Of a stretch of 64,000 bases of DNA, positions 1 to 7,670 are shown one piece after another. A model generated the notes under the pieces. It was given only the letters and a program-made list of their open reading frames with translations, had not been told where the DNA came from and ran no database searches. This stretch comes from Rhodococcus maanshanensis NBRC 100610 (GTDB taxonomy: Bacteria > Actinomycetota > Actinomycetes > Mycobacteriales > Mycobacteriaceae), in contig NZ_BCXA01000017.1 of the NCBI RefSeq assembly GCF_001894865.1, positions 1 to 64,000 on the forward strand. Reading direction: 5' to 3'. The translations under genes were made by a program, and so were the position numbers. How positions within the stretch are numbered: position 1 is the stretch's first letter; the number at the start of each line of letters is the position of its first letter.

Positions 1-307
1 GCTAGGGCCCGGGCACCAGCCCACTTGTGCCGCTGCGGTACCCGTACACGCCCTCTCGGAGGCGGGTCGCGGCCCGGCTGCTGCGGGCGATCGTCGCCCG
101 CGACGTTCGCAGGCGGCTCACGGGAACCCGTCGGTGACGCGCGGAGGCCAGATTGCCCCGCAGTCCGTGCCGGTTCCGTTTAACGGTTGACCTGCAACGA
201 CGCCGCATTCCGAATTCGACTGCCGGCCCGGCTGACTCGCCCTACTCTGGCCGACCGGGGGCCGGGTGTGGGCCGCCAAGCAAGAACACTTCGAACTAGG
301 GAATCTC
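1..307. other. Left-edge stretch without a recognised gene
   Basis: I see no credible coding region here. The open frames on either strand are arginine-rich shadow translations without a recognisable family. Weak promoter-like hexamers occur (TTGACC at 187-192), but no well-spaced -10 follows. It probably carries the promoter and leader of the small secreted protein that starts at 308. Confidence 0.5.
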
Positions 308-601
308 ATGTCACGATCTCTGGCGCGCCGTGGCGCGTCCGTCCTTGTCGCCGCGGCCATGCTCGGCGGCGGCATGACCCTCGGCGGGGGCACGGCATCG
401 GCCGCGGAAATCTTCGGCAGCGTGAGCGCCCCCGACGGCGTCATCCTCGATCTGCCTGCAGCCCTGGTGTTGACGCTCGGGCAGGCGGCGGGCTCCGTCG
501 GCCCTCTCGACGGGAGGTGTTTCTATCCAGGTGCGGGGCCGAGATGTCCCAGCAACACGGAGCTTTTGCTCGACTTGTTGCTGGGAAACGAGTCTTCATA
601 A
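308..601 (+). CDS. Small secreted hypothetical protein
   Basis: 97 residues with a clear Sec signal peptide: basic SRSLARR start, a hydrophobic Ala/Gly/Leu core to about residue 28, and a TASA-AE cleavage site after residue 32. The mature part is about 65 residues with only two cysteines (71 and 80), which could form one disulfide in an exported protein. I chose the ATG at 308 because it begins the signal peptide; an upstream in-frame start at 266 would put a polar extension before it. No family is recognised. It is monocistronic, followed by a strong hairpin, and converges on hemW. Its presence as a real gene is likely; its function is unknown. Confidence 0.7.
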   Translation: MSRSLARRGASVLVAAAMLGGGMTLGGGTASAAEIFGSVSAPDGVILDLPAALVLTLGQAAGSVGPLDGRCFYPGAGPRCPSNTELLLDLLLGNESS

Positions 602-635
602 GCTCCCCGTCAGTTCGTGGCCGCAGCCAGTCGGC

Positions 636-678
636 CGCAACTCCGCCCGCCCGGGATCCCCGGGCGGGCGGAGTTGCG
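636..678. terminator. Bidirectional hairpin between convergent genes
   Basis: A perfect 20-bp inverted repeat (636-655 and 659-678) around a 3-base loop (ATC). It lies between the ends of the secreted-protein gene and hemW, which face each other. There is no long T run, which is common for terminators in high-GC actinobacteria. It could serve both strands. Confidence 0.8.
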
Positions 679-688
679 TACTGAGGGT

Positions 689-1885
689 TCAGCTCAGGAT
701 GTCGCGGATGACGCCGTCGGCCAGCAACCGGCCGCGGTCTGTGAGCACCAGGCGGTCACCGGCGCGCGAGAGCAGCCCGTCCGCGACGACCTGCTCGGCG
801 GCCGCGAGCTCGCTCGGGCGCAGGTCCGACGCAGGCAGCCCGGACCGCAGCCGCATCGTCAGCATCACCCGCTCCATGTGCCGATCCTCGGCGGTGAGCT
901 GCTCGCTGTCCGCGACGGGCAGCTCGCCCGCTGCCAGTCGGTCGGCATAGCGCGCCGGGTGCTTGACGTTCCACCAGCGCACCCCGCCGACGTGACCGTG
1001 CGCGCCGGGGCCCGCGCCCCACCAGTCGCCGCCGTCCCAGTACCCCAGGTTGTGCCTGCACTCGGCGCCCTCCTTCGCCCAGTTCGACACCTCGTACCAG
1101 GTCAGCCCGGCGTCGGCGAGGCGCGCATCGATCCGCTCGTACCGGGCGGCGAGGACGTCGTCGTCGGGCGCGGGCAGATCCCCGCGTCGCACCTTCCTGG
1201 CCAGTGCGGTGCCGTCCTCCACGATCAGCGCGTACGCCGAGACGTGGTCGACACCCGCGGAGAGCACGGCATCCAGGGACGCGTCCAGGTCCTCGTCGCG
1301 CTCGCCTGGCGTGCCGTAGATCAGGTCAAGGTTCACGTGCTCGAACCCCGCCGCGCGCGCCTCCAGGGCCGCCGCCACCGGCCGTCCGGGGGTGTGGGTG
1401 CGGTCGAGGATCCGCAGCACGTGCTGCGCCGCGGACTGCATGCCGAGCGAGATGCGGGTGAACCCGGCCTCCCGGAGCCGGCCGAAGAACTCCGGCGAGG
1501 TGGACTCCGGGTTCGATTCGGTGGTCACCTCCGCGCCCGCGGCCAGGCCGAAGCTCGAGCGGACCGCGCCCAGCACGTCGGCGAGCCCGTCGCCGCCGAG
1601 CAGCGAGGGCGTGCCGCCGCCGACGAACACCGTCTCCGCCGCGGGCACCGCGCCCTCGGCACCGAGCATCGCGGCCGCCGCGTCCAGCTCGCGCCGCAGA
1701 CCCTCGAGCCAGGACTGCGGCGACGCGGAGGTGCCCAGCTCCCCCGCCGTGTACGTGTTGAAGTCGCAGTACCCGCAGCGCGTCGCGCAGAACGGGACGT
1801 GGATGTAGATGCCGAACGGACGCGACCCCACTCCGGCCAGGGCATGGTCCGGCAGCGCAAACGCAGCAGCCACCGGCTCGGTCAT
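689..1885 (-). CDS. hemW: Radical SAM protein HemW (heme chaperone, formerly HemN-like)
   Basis: About 398 residues. The N-terminal part carries the radical SAM cluster motif CATRCGYC (CxxxCxxC) in the context YIHVPFCATRCGYCDFNTY, followed by the GGGTPSLL glycine motif and the NPES segment typical of the HemN/HemW family. HemW proteins bind heme and deliver it to target proteins; many are misannotated as oxygen-independent coproporphyrinogen oxidase. The extra CxxxCxxC-plus-C spacing of true HemN is not seen, so HemW is preferred. Start is uncertain: ATG at 1885 has a better ribosome site (GAGTGGA) than an in-frame GTG at 1900. The M. tuberculosis counterpart also lies next to the sulfite reductase operon. 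Confidence 0.9.
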   Translation of the reverse strand: MTEPVAAAFALPDHALAGVGSRPFGIYIHVPFCATRCGYCDFNTYTAGELGTSASPQSWLEGLRRELDAAAAMLGAEGAVPAAETVFVGGGTPSLLGGDGLADVLGAVRSSFGLAAGAEVTTESNPESTSPEFFGRLREAGFTRISLGMQSAAQHVLRILDRTHTPGRPVAAALEARAAGFEHVNLDLIYGTPGERDEDLDASLDAVLSAGVDHVSAYALIVEDGTALARKVRRGDLPAPDDDVLAARYERIDARLADAGLTWYEVSNWAKEGAECRHNLGYWDGGDWWGAGPGAHGHVGGVRWWNVKHPARYADRLAAGELPVADSEQLTAEDRHMERVMLTMRLRSGLPASDLRPSELAAAEQVVADGLLSRAGDRLVLTDRGRLLADGVIRDILS

Positions 1886-1956
1886 CGATCCACTCACCAC
1901 ACCAGTGTCCCATTACACGACGACGTGACGAGCGCCACACACCGCCCTGCCTGCGC

Positions 1957-1980
1957 ATTTCCCCCGAGTCGGGGGGAAAT
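1957..1980. promoter_or_regulatory. Perfect inverted repeat upstream of the sulfite reductase operon promoter
   Basis: ATTTCCCCC (1957-1965) and GGGGGAAAT (1972-1980) form a perfect 9-bp inverted repeat with a 6-base centre. Its inner edge lies about 49 bases upstream of the predicted transcription start at 2029, a usual place for an activator or repressor site. The regulator is not known; a sulfur or nitrogen regulator is a guess. Confidence 0.45.
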
Positions 1981-2015
1981 GGTCTCCGGATGTCGGAATC
2001 GGCGAGGTGATCTGG

Positions 2016-2021
2016 CACAAT
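2016..2021 (+). promoter_or_regulatory. -10 hexamer of leaderless promoter for the sir operon leader peptide
   Basis: CACAAT lies exactly 7 bases before the GTG at 2029. That spacing is what leaderless actinobacterial transcripts show, with transcription starting at the first base of the start codon. No convincing -35 is seen, which is normal for this promoter type. Confidence 0.55.
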
Positions 2022-2028
2022 TGGCCGG

Positions 2029-2112
2029 GTGACCGGACTTGGGATTGCGCTCGTGGCTCGACGCCACGTCGATCTCAAGCGTGTCTGTAGCTGTCTGCCC
2101 TTGCCTGCGTAG
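2029..2112 (+). CDS. Cysteine-containing leader peptide of the sulfate reduction operon
   Basis: A 27-codon ORF starting with GTG and ending TAG, too short for ordinary gene finders. Its C-terminal half reads RRHVDLKRVCSCLPLPA. The RRHVDL-x-RV core followed by cysteines is the hallmark of putative leader peptides that precede sulfur genes in many actinobacteria. The start sits 7 bases after a -10-like hexamer, so the message is probably leaderless. Two cysteine codons (CSC) near the end would make ribosomes stall or slow when cysteinyl-tRNA is low, changing folding of the 121-base stretch before sirA. Polycysteine leaderless short ORFs acting as cysteine-responsive attenuators are known in mycobacteria; the mechanism here is inferred. 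Confidence 0.8.
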   Translation: MTGLGIALVARRHVDLKRVCSCLPLPA

Positions 2113-2142
2113 ACGCCATTCGCCAGCCCCCTCTCAGTCCCG

Positions 2143-2204
2143 GCCGGTCTCGGATGTGCCTGCGGGGACAGCCCTCCCCGTCGGCGATGCCATCACAGAC
2201 CGGC
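2143..2204 (+). promoter_or_regulatory. Folding leader between the leader peptide and sirA
   Basis: GCCGGTCT (2143-2150) can pair with AGACCGGC (2197-2204), enclosing a second stem CGGGGA/TCCCCG (2163-2168 with 2175-2180). This nested structure starts about 30 bases after the leader-peptide stop and ends about 30 bases before the sirA start, so it could expose or hide elongation or translation signals depending on ribosome position. No experimental support is available from sequence alone. Confidence 0.4.
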
Positions 2205-2233
2205 GCACCGAAGAAGATTCTGGAGCGCCTCCG

Positions 2234-3931
2234 ATGTCGCAAAGTGTCGACACTCCTCCTCCCGCCCGCGCGCCGCGGCCGGCCAAGCGCCGGGCCGAGG
2301 GCCAGTGGGCCCTCGGCTACCGCGAGCCGCTGAACGCCAACGAGCAGGCCAAGAAGGACGACAACCCCCTCAACGTCCGTGCCCGCATCGAGAACATCTA
2401 CTCGAAACAGGGATTCGACAGCATCGACAAGTCCGACCTGCGCGGCCGGATGCGCTGGTGGGGCCTCTACACCCAGCGTGAGCAGGGCTACGACGGCACC
2501 TTCACCGGCGACGAGAACATCGACCTGCTCGAGGCCAAGTACTTCATGATGCGGGTGCGCTGCGACGCGGGCGCCCTCAACGTCGAGCAGCTGCGCACCA
2601 TCGCAGGCATCTCGACCGAGTTCGGCCGCGACACCGCCGACCTCTCCGACCGCGAGAACGTCCAGTACCACTGGATCGAGGTCGAGAACGTCCCCGAGAT
2701 CTGGAAGCGGCTCGAGTCGGTCGGTCTCAAGACCACCGAGGCCTGCGGCGACTGCCCGCGCGTCGTGCTCGGGTCCCCGCTGGCGGGCGAGTCCCTCGAC
2801 GAGGTGCTCGACCCGACCCCGGCGATCGACGAGATCGTCCGCCGCTACATCGGCAAGCCCGAGTACTCGAACCTGCCGCGCAAGTTCAAGACCGCGATCT
2901 CCGGCCAGCAGGACGTCGTGCACGAGATCAACGACGTCGCGTTCATCGGCGTGAACCATCCCGAGCACGGGCCCGGCCTCGACCTGTGGGTGGGCGGCGG
3001 ACTGTCGACGAACCCGATGCTTGCGCAGCGCGTCGGCGTCTGGGTGCCGCTCGACGAGGTGCCGGACGTGTGGGAGGCCGTGGTCTCGATCTTCCGCGAC
3101 TACGGCTACCGCCGGCTGCGTTCCAAGGCTCGGCTGAAGTTCCTCATCAAGGACTGGGGCATCGAGAAGTTCCGCGAGGTGCTCGAGACCGAGTACCTCA
3201 AGCGGAAGCTGATCGACGGCCCGGCGCCCGAGCAGCCCAAGCGGCCCATCGACCACGTCGGCGTGCAGAAGACCCGCAACGGCCTGAACGCCGTCGGCTT
3301 CGCGCCGATCGCTGGCCGGGTCTCCGGCACCATCCTCGCGAAGGTCGCCGACGCCGCCGAGAAGGCGGGCAGCGACAAGATCCGCTTCACGCCGTACCAG
3401 AAGCTGATCATCCTCGACGTCGCCGACGACAAGCTCGATCAGCTGATCGCGGACCTCGACGAGCTGGGCCTGCCCGCCCGCCCGTCGCACTGGCGACAGA
3501 ACCTGATGGCCTGCTCCGGCATCGAGTTCTGCAAGCTGTCGTTCGCCGAGACCCGCAAGCGCTCGCAGGTGCTGGTGCCCGAGCTCGAGCAGCGACTCGC
3601 GGACATCAACGCGCAGCTCGACGTGCCGATCACCATCAACATCAACGGCTGCCCCAACTCCTGCGCGCGCTCGCAGGTCGCGGACATCGGATTCAAGGGC
3701 ATGCTCATCGACGACGGTGAGGGGAATCAGGTGGAGGGCTTCCAGGTTCACCTGGGAGGCAGCCTCGGATTCGACGTGGCGTTCGGCCGCAAGCTGCGCC
3801 AGCACAAGGTCGCCAGCACCGAGATGGGCGACTACATCGACCGGGTGGTCCGGCAGTTCGTCAAGCACCGCAATGCGGGCGAGCGCTTCGCCGAGTGGGC
3901 CGTCCGCGCAGACGAGGGGGATCTCCGATGA
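2234..3931 (+). CDS. sirA: Assimilatory sulfite reductase (ferredoxin-dependent, siroheme)
   Basis: 565 residues, close to M. tuberculosis SirA (NirA, about 560). It reduces sulfite to sulfide with six electrons from ferredoxin, using siroheme coupled to a 4Fe-4S cluster. The cluster ligands are visible as CSGIEFC (Cys427, Cys433) and NGCPNSC (Cys473, Cys477). The two nitrite/sulfite reductase ferredoxin-like half domains flank them. Start at 2234 is chosen because MSQSVDT fits the family N-terminus and GGAGCGC precedes it; the frame is open further upstream but runs through the leader. First gene of a tight operon; its stop overlaps cysH as ATGA. Ferredoxin nitrite reductase is the alternative, but the cysHDN context favours sulfite. 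Confidence 0.93.
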   Translation: MSQSVDTPPPARAPRPAKRRAEGQWALGYREPLNANEQAKKDDNPLNVRARIENIYSKQGFDSIDKSDLRGRMRWWGLYTQREQGYDGTFTGDENIDLLEAKYFMMRVRCDAGALNVEQLRTIAGISTEFGRDTADLSDRENVQYHWIEVENVPEIWKRLESVGLKTTEACGDCPRVVLGSPLAGESLDEVLDPTPAIDEIVRRYIGKPEYSNLPRKFKTAISGQQDVVHEINDVAFIGVNHPEHGPGLDLWVGGGLSTNPMLAQRVGVWVPLDEVPDVWEAVVSIFRDYGYRRLRSKARLKFLIKDWGIEKFREVLETEYLKRKLIDGPAPEQPKRPIDHVGVQKTRNGLNAVGFAPIAGRVSGTILAKVADAAEKAGSDKIRFTPYQKLIILDVADDKLDQLIADLDELGLPARPSHWRQNLMACSGIEFCKLSFAETRKRSQVLVPELEQRLADINAQLDVPITININGCPNSCARSQVADIGFKGMLIDDGEGNQVEGFQVHLGGSLGFDVAFGRKLRQHKVASTEMGDYIDRVVRQFVKHRNAGERFAEWAVRADEGDLR

Positions 3932-4650
3932 CCGAAGCGAAATTGGATCTGGCCACCGCCACCGCGGACGACCTCCGCGCGCTTGCCGCTCAGGGCGCGG
4001 CGAGTCTGGACGGCGCGTCCGCGCAGGAACTCCTGCAGTGGACGGAGGACACGTTCGGGACCGACTACATCGTCGCGTCGAACATGCAGGACGGTGTCCT
4101 CGTGCACCTGGCCGCCCAGGTGCACCCCGGCGTCGACGTGCTGTTCCTCGAGACCGGCTACCACTTCGCCGAGACGATCGGCACCCGTGACGCGGTCGAG
4201 GCGGTGTACGGAGTGAACGTCATCAACGTCCAGGCCGAGGCCAGCGTCGCCGAGCAGGACGCGGCCGAGGGCAAGGACCTGTTCGCCCGCGACCCCGGCC
4301 GGTGCTGCGCGCTGCGCAAGGTCGCGCCGCTGAAGAAGGCGCTCACCGAGTACAAGGCCTGGGTGACCGGCATCCGCCGGGTCGAGTCCCCGACCCGCGC
4401 CAACGCGCCGCTGATCTCGTTCGACGAGGCGTTCGGGCTCGTGAAGATCAACCCGATCGCCGCGTGGTCCGACGACGACATGCAGGCCTACATCGACAAG
4501 CACTCGATTCTGGTGAATCCGCTTGTCGACGAGGGCTATCCATCCATCGGGTGCGCGCCGTGCACCGCCAAGCCGGCCCCCGGCGCCGATCCGCGCAGCG
4601 GACGGTGGGCCGGCAACGCCAAGACAGAATGCGGGTTGCACGCCTCATGA
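3928..4650 (+). CDS. cysH: Adenylyl-sulfate (APS) reductase
   Basis: 240 residues. It reduces adenylyl sulfate to sulfite plus AMP with thioredoxin. The 4Fe-4S ligands of the APS-using subclass are present: adjacent Cys126-Cys127 in GRCCALRK and Cys209-x-x-Cys212 in GCAPC. PAPS-only reductases lack these. The usual C-terminal redox cysteine follows in the context ECGLH. The ATG at 3928 overlaps the sirA stop (ATGA), and its own stop overlaps cysD in the same way, so the genes are translationally coupled. APS use fits the lack of a CysC kinase domain on the neighbouring CysN. Confidence 0.93.
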   Translation: MTEAKLDLATATADDLRALAAQGAASLDGASAQELLQWTEDTFGTDYIVASNMQDGVLVHLAAQVHPGVDVLFLETGYHFAETIGTRDAVEAVYGVNVINVQAEASVAEQDAAEGKDLFARDPGRCCALRKVAPLKKALTEYKAWVTGIRRVESPTRANAPLISFDEAFGLVKINPIAAWSDDDMQAYIDKHSILVNPLVDEGYPSIGCAPCTAKPAPGADPRSGRWAGNAKTECGLHAS

Positions 4651-5582
4651 CTGCTGAACTGACCGACATCCGACCGCAACTCGACGGCACCGACTTCGAC
4701 ACCCTCGCCGCCCTCGAGTCCGAGGCCATCCACATCTTCCGTGAGGTGGCAGGCGAATTCGAGCGCCCGGTGATCCTGTTCTCCGGCGGCAAGGACTCCA
4801 CGGTGCTGCTGCACCTGGCGATCAAGGCCTTCTGGCCCGCGCCGCTGCCCTTCGCGCTGCTGCACGTGGACACGGGGCACAACCTGCCCGAGGTGTTGGC
4901 CTTCCGCGACCACGTGGTCGAGAAGTACAACCTGCGCCTGCACGTGGCCAAGGTCGAGGACTACCTCGCGGACGGGCGGCTCACCGAGCGGGCCGACGGC
5001 ATCCGTAACCCGCTGCAGACGGTGCCGCTGCTGGACGCCATCGCCGAGAACCGCTTCGACGCGGTGTTCGGCGGCGCCCGCCGCGACGAGGAGCGGGCCC
5101 GCGCCAAGGAGCGGATCTTCTCGCTGCGCAACGCGTTCGGCCAGTGGGACCCGAAGAAGCAGCGTCCCGAGCTGTGGAACCTGTACAACGGCAAGCACTC
5201 CCCCGGCGAGCAGGTCCGGGTGTTCCCGCTGAGCAACTTCACCGAGCTCGACATCTGGCGCTACATCGCCCGCGACAACGTCGAGCTGGCCAGCATCTAC
5301 TACGCCCACGAGCGCGAGGTGTACCAGCGCGACGGCATGTGGATGACCTCCGGTGTCTGGGGCGGACCGCGGGACGGCGAAGAGGTGCAGACCCTGTCGG
5401 TGCGCTACCGCACTGTCGGCGACGGCTCCACCACCGGCGCGGTGCTGTCCGAGGCTGCCGACAACGAGGCCATCCTGGCCGAGGTCGCGGCGTCCCGATT
5501 GACCGAGCGCGGCGCCACCCGTGGCGACGACCGAGTTTCCGAAGCGGCCATGGAAGACCGCAAGCGAGAGGGCTACTTCTGA
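4647..5582 (+). CDS. cysD: Sulfate adenylyltransferase subunit 2
   Basis: 311 residues. The small, catalytic subunit of heteromeric ATP sulfurylase, which makes APS from sulfate and ATP; CysN supplies the GTPase. The PP-loop motif SGGKDST is near residue 50, followed by HVDTGHN and the conserved GGARRDEERARAKERIFS segment. The C-terminus KREGYF is the standard CysD ending. ATG at 4647 overlaps the cysH stop; the cysD stop overlaps the cysN start (ATGA at 5579-5582 region). Confidence 0.95.
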   Translation: MTAELTDIRPQLDGTDFDTLAALESEAIHIFREVAGEFERPVILFSGGKDSTVLLHLAIKAFWPAPLPFALLHVDTGHNLPEVLAFRDHVVEKYNLRLHVAKVEDYLADGRLTERADGIRNPLQTVPLLDAIAENRFDAVFGGARRDEERARAKERIFSLRNAFGQWDPKKQRPELWNLYNGKHSPGEQVRVFPLSNFTELDIWRYIARDNVELASIYYAHEREVYQRDGMWMTSGVWGGPRDGEEVQTLSVRYRTVGDGSTTGAVLSEAADNEAILAEVAASRLTERGATRGDDRVSEAAMEDRKREGYF

Positions 5583-6865
5583 TGAGCGACCTCCTTCGAC
5601 TCGCCACCGCGGGCAGCGTCGACGACGGCAAGTCCACACTGGTGGGCCGGCTGCTGTACGACACGAAATCCGTTCTGGCCGACCAGATCGACGCCGTCAC
5701 CCGCGCGTCGGTCGACCGTGGGCTCGACACCCCGGACCTCTCGCTGCTGGTCGACGGCCTGCGCGCGGAGCGCGAGCAGGGCATCACCATCGACGTGGCG
5801 TACCGCTACTTCGCGACGCCCAACCGCACCTTCGTGCTGGCCGACACCCCCGGCCACGTGCAGTACACCCGCAACACCGTCTCCGGCGCGTCCACCGCGC
5901 AGCTGGTGATCCTGCTGGTCGACGCGCGCAAGGGCGTCATCTCGCAGACCCGCAAGCACGCAGCCGTGCTCGCGCTGCTCGGCGTGCCGAAGCTGGTGCT
6001 CGCGGTCAACAAGATCGACCTGGTCGAGAACCCCGCCCAGGTGTTCGCGGACATCTCCGAGGAGTTCAACGCGCTGACCACCTCGCTGGGGTGGGCATCC
6101 GAGGACGTCGTGGAGATCCCGGTCTCCGCGCTGCACGGCGACAACGTGGCCGTCCGCTCCGAGAACACCCCGTACTACGACGGCCCCACCCTGATCGAGC
6201 ACCTCGAGTCGATCCCGGTGGATGCCGAGCCGCACCGCGTCGGCCTGCGCTTCCCGGTCCAGTACGTGATCCGGCCGCGCACCGCCGAGTTCCTCGACTA
6301 CCGCGGCTACGCCGGTCAGGTGGCCGCGGGTTCGGTCCGCCCCGGCGACGAGGTGGTGATCCTGCCGTCCGGCACCCGCACCACCGTCGAGCGCGTCGAC
6401 ACCGCCGACGGTGAGCTCGACGTCGCGAACGCGGGGCGCAGCGTCACGCTGATCCTGGCCGACGACGTCGACGTCTCGCGCGGCGACACCATCGCCTCCG
6501 TCGAGGACGCGCCCGAGCCGATCGGCGAGTTCGAGGCGACGGTCTGCTGGCTCGCCGAGAAGCCGCTGCGGCCCGGCGCCCGGCTGCTGCTCAAGCACGG
6601 CACCCGCACCACGCAGGCGATCGTCGGCGGCATCGTGGAACGGTTCGACGAGCAGGACCTCACCACGGCGCAGAGCCCGGACACCCTCGAGCTCAACGAG
6701 ATCGGCAAGATCTCGGTGCGCGTGGCGGAGCCGATCGTGGCTGACGACTACACCGTCAACCGGCACACCGGCAGCTTCCTGCTGATCGACCCGGCGGGTG
6801 GCAACACCCTCGCGGCCGGTCTGGTCGGCGACGCGATCGCCGCCGTCGAGCTCGCGCGCGTCTAG
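5582..6865 (+). CDS. cysN: Sulfate adenylyltransferase subunit 1 (GTPase)
   Basis: 427 residues. An EF-Tu-like GTPase that drives APS synthesis by CysD. G1 is GSVDDGKST near residue 12, G3 is DTPGH, and G4 is NKID, followed by beta-barrel domains. It ends soon after the second barrel: the APS kinase (CysC) domain that is fused in M. tuberculosis CysNC (over 600 residues) is absent. Without APS kinase here, flux goes from APS directly to CysH, in line with its iron-sulfur type. Confidence 0.94.
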   Translation: MSDLLRLATAGSVDDGKSTLVGRLLYDTKSVLADQIDAVTRASVDRGLDTPDLSLLVDGLRAEREQGITIDVAYRYFATPNRTFVLADTPGHVQYTRNTVSGASTAQLVILLVDARKGVISQTRKHAAVLALLGVPKLVLAVNKIDLVENPAQVFADISEEFNALTTSLGWASEDVVEIPVSALHGDNVAVRSENTPYYDGPTLIEHLESIPVDAEPHRVGLRFPVQYVIRPRTAEFLDYRGYAGQVAAGSVRPGDEVVILPSGTRTTVERVDTADGELDVANAGRSVTLILADDVDVSRGDTIASVEDAPEPIGEFEATVCWLAEKPLRPGARLLLKHGTRTTQAIVGGIVERFDEQDLTTAQSPDTLELNEIGKISVRVAEPIVADDYTVNRHTGSFLLIDPAGGNTLAAGLVGDAIAAVELARV

Positions 6866-6905
6866 CGTCGTGTTCGACGTCCAGGCCGGGGCGCACGCCT
6901 CCCCG

Positions 6906-7670
6906 ATGCCCGTCCCGGCGCCGCTGATCGCGGTCGCCCACGGCAGCCGCGACCCCCGCTCCGCGCGGGCGGTCGCGGCCGCGGTGGACGGCATCCGGGC
7001 GGCGCGCCCCGACCTGGACATCCGCCTCTGCTTCCTGGACCTGTCCGCCCCCTCGGTGGACCAGGCCATCGATGCGATTGCCGCCGAAGGCCATTCGTCG
7101 GCCGTCGTGGTGCCACTGCTGCTGGGCAGCGCCTTCCACGCGCGGGTGGACCTGCCCGCGCTGCTCGCGGCAGGCCGTCGCAGGCATCCCGGGCTCGACC
7201 TGGTCCAGGCCGACGTGCTCGGCGACGACCCCCGGCTGGTGTCGGCGGTGCGCGACCGCATCGCCCAGACCGGTACCGCTCTCGGCGATCCCGAGGTCGG
7301 GGTGGTGCTGGCCGCGGTCGGCTCGTCGTCGGAGGCCGCCAACGAACTCACCATGCGGATCGGCCCGCGGCTGCTGGCCGGCACCGCATGGGCGGGCGTC
7401 GAGGTCTGCTTCGCGACCACCGGACCCGGCCTGCCACAGGCAGTCTCGGCACTCCGGGCCCGCGGCGCGCGATCGATCGTCATCGCCCCGTGGTTCCTCG
7501 CGCCCGGCCTGCTCACCGACCGGATCGGCAGGTCCGCCGAGGACTGCGCCCCGCAATCGCGGCACGCCGACGTGATCGGCGCCCACCCCCTGCTCGCGGA
7601 GGTCGCGCTCGACCGGTACGCCGCGGGCGTCGGGCGGCTCGCCGCCGCCCGGGTCGAGCTCTCCGCCTAG
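6906..7670 (+). CDS. Sirohydrochlorin chelatase / CbiX-SirB family
   Basis: 254 residues made of two CbiX-like halves. The first half has the metal-binding AHGSRDPRS motif at its N-terminus and a second histidine in GSAFHARVDLP. The family inserts iron (SirB) or cobalt (CbiX) into sirohydrochlorin. Its place 40 bases after cysN and in the sir operon argues for ferrochelation to make siroheme for SirA, as proposed for Rv2393 in the same position. The start is uncertain: ATG at 6906 begins just before the conserved strand; a GTG at 6870, 4 bases after the cysN stop, is also in frame. Its stop codon shares CTAG with the stop of the convergent sigma factor gene. Confidence 0.85.
   Translation: MPVPAPLIAVAHGSRDPRSARAVAAAVDGIRAARPDLDIRLCFLDLSAPSVDQAIDAIAAEGHSSAVVVPLLLGSAFHARVDLPALLAAGRRRHPGLDLVQADVLGDDPRLVSAVRDRIAQTGTALGDPEVGVVLAAVGSSSEAANELTMRIGPRLLAGTAWAGVEVCFATTGPGLPQAVSALRARGARSIVIAPWFLAPGLLTDRIGRSAEDCAPQSRHADVIGAHPLLAEVALDRYAAGVGRLAAARVELSA

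Noticed and set aside
1-307. A truncated gene at the left edge
   Set aside because: No open frame there shows a recognisable motif or plausible composition.
689-1885. HemN coproporphyrinogen dehydrogenase
   Set aside because: Only the single radical SAM CxxxCxxC is seen and the size and neighbours fit HemW.
2039-2233. Extended sirA N-terminus from 2039
   Set aside because: This stretch is the leader with the cysteine peptide in another frame; the family start is at 2234.
2075-3868. Long antisense open frame across sirA
   Set aside because: Its translation is low-complexity Leu/Val/Glu/Asp, typical of a high-GC antisense shadow; the plus frame has clear sulfite reductase motifs.
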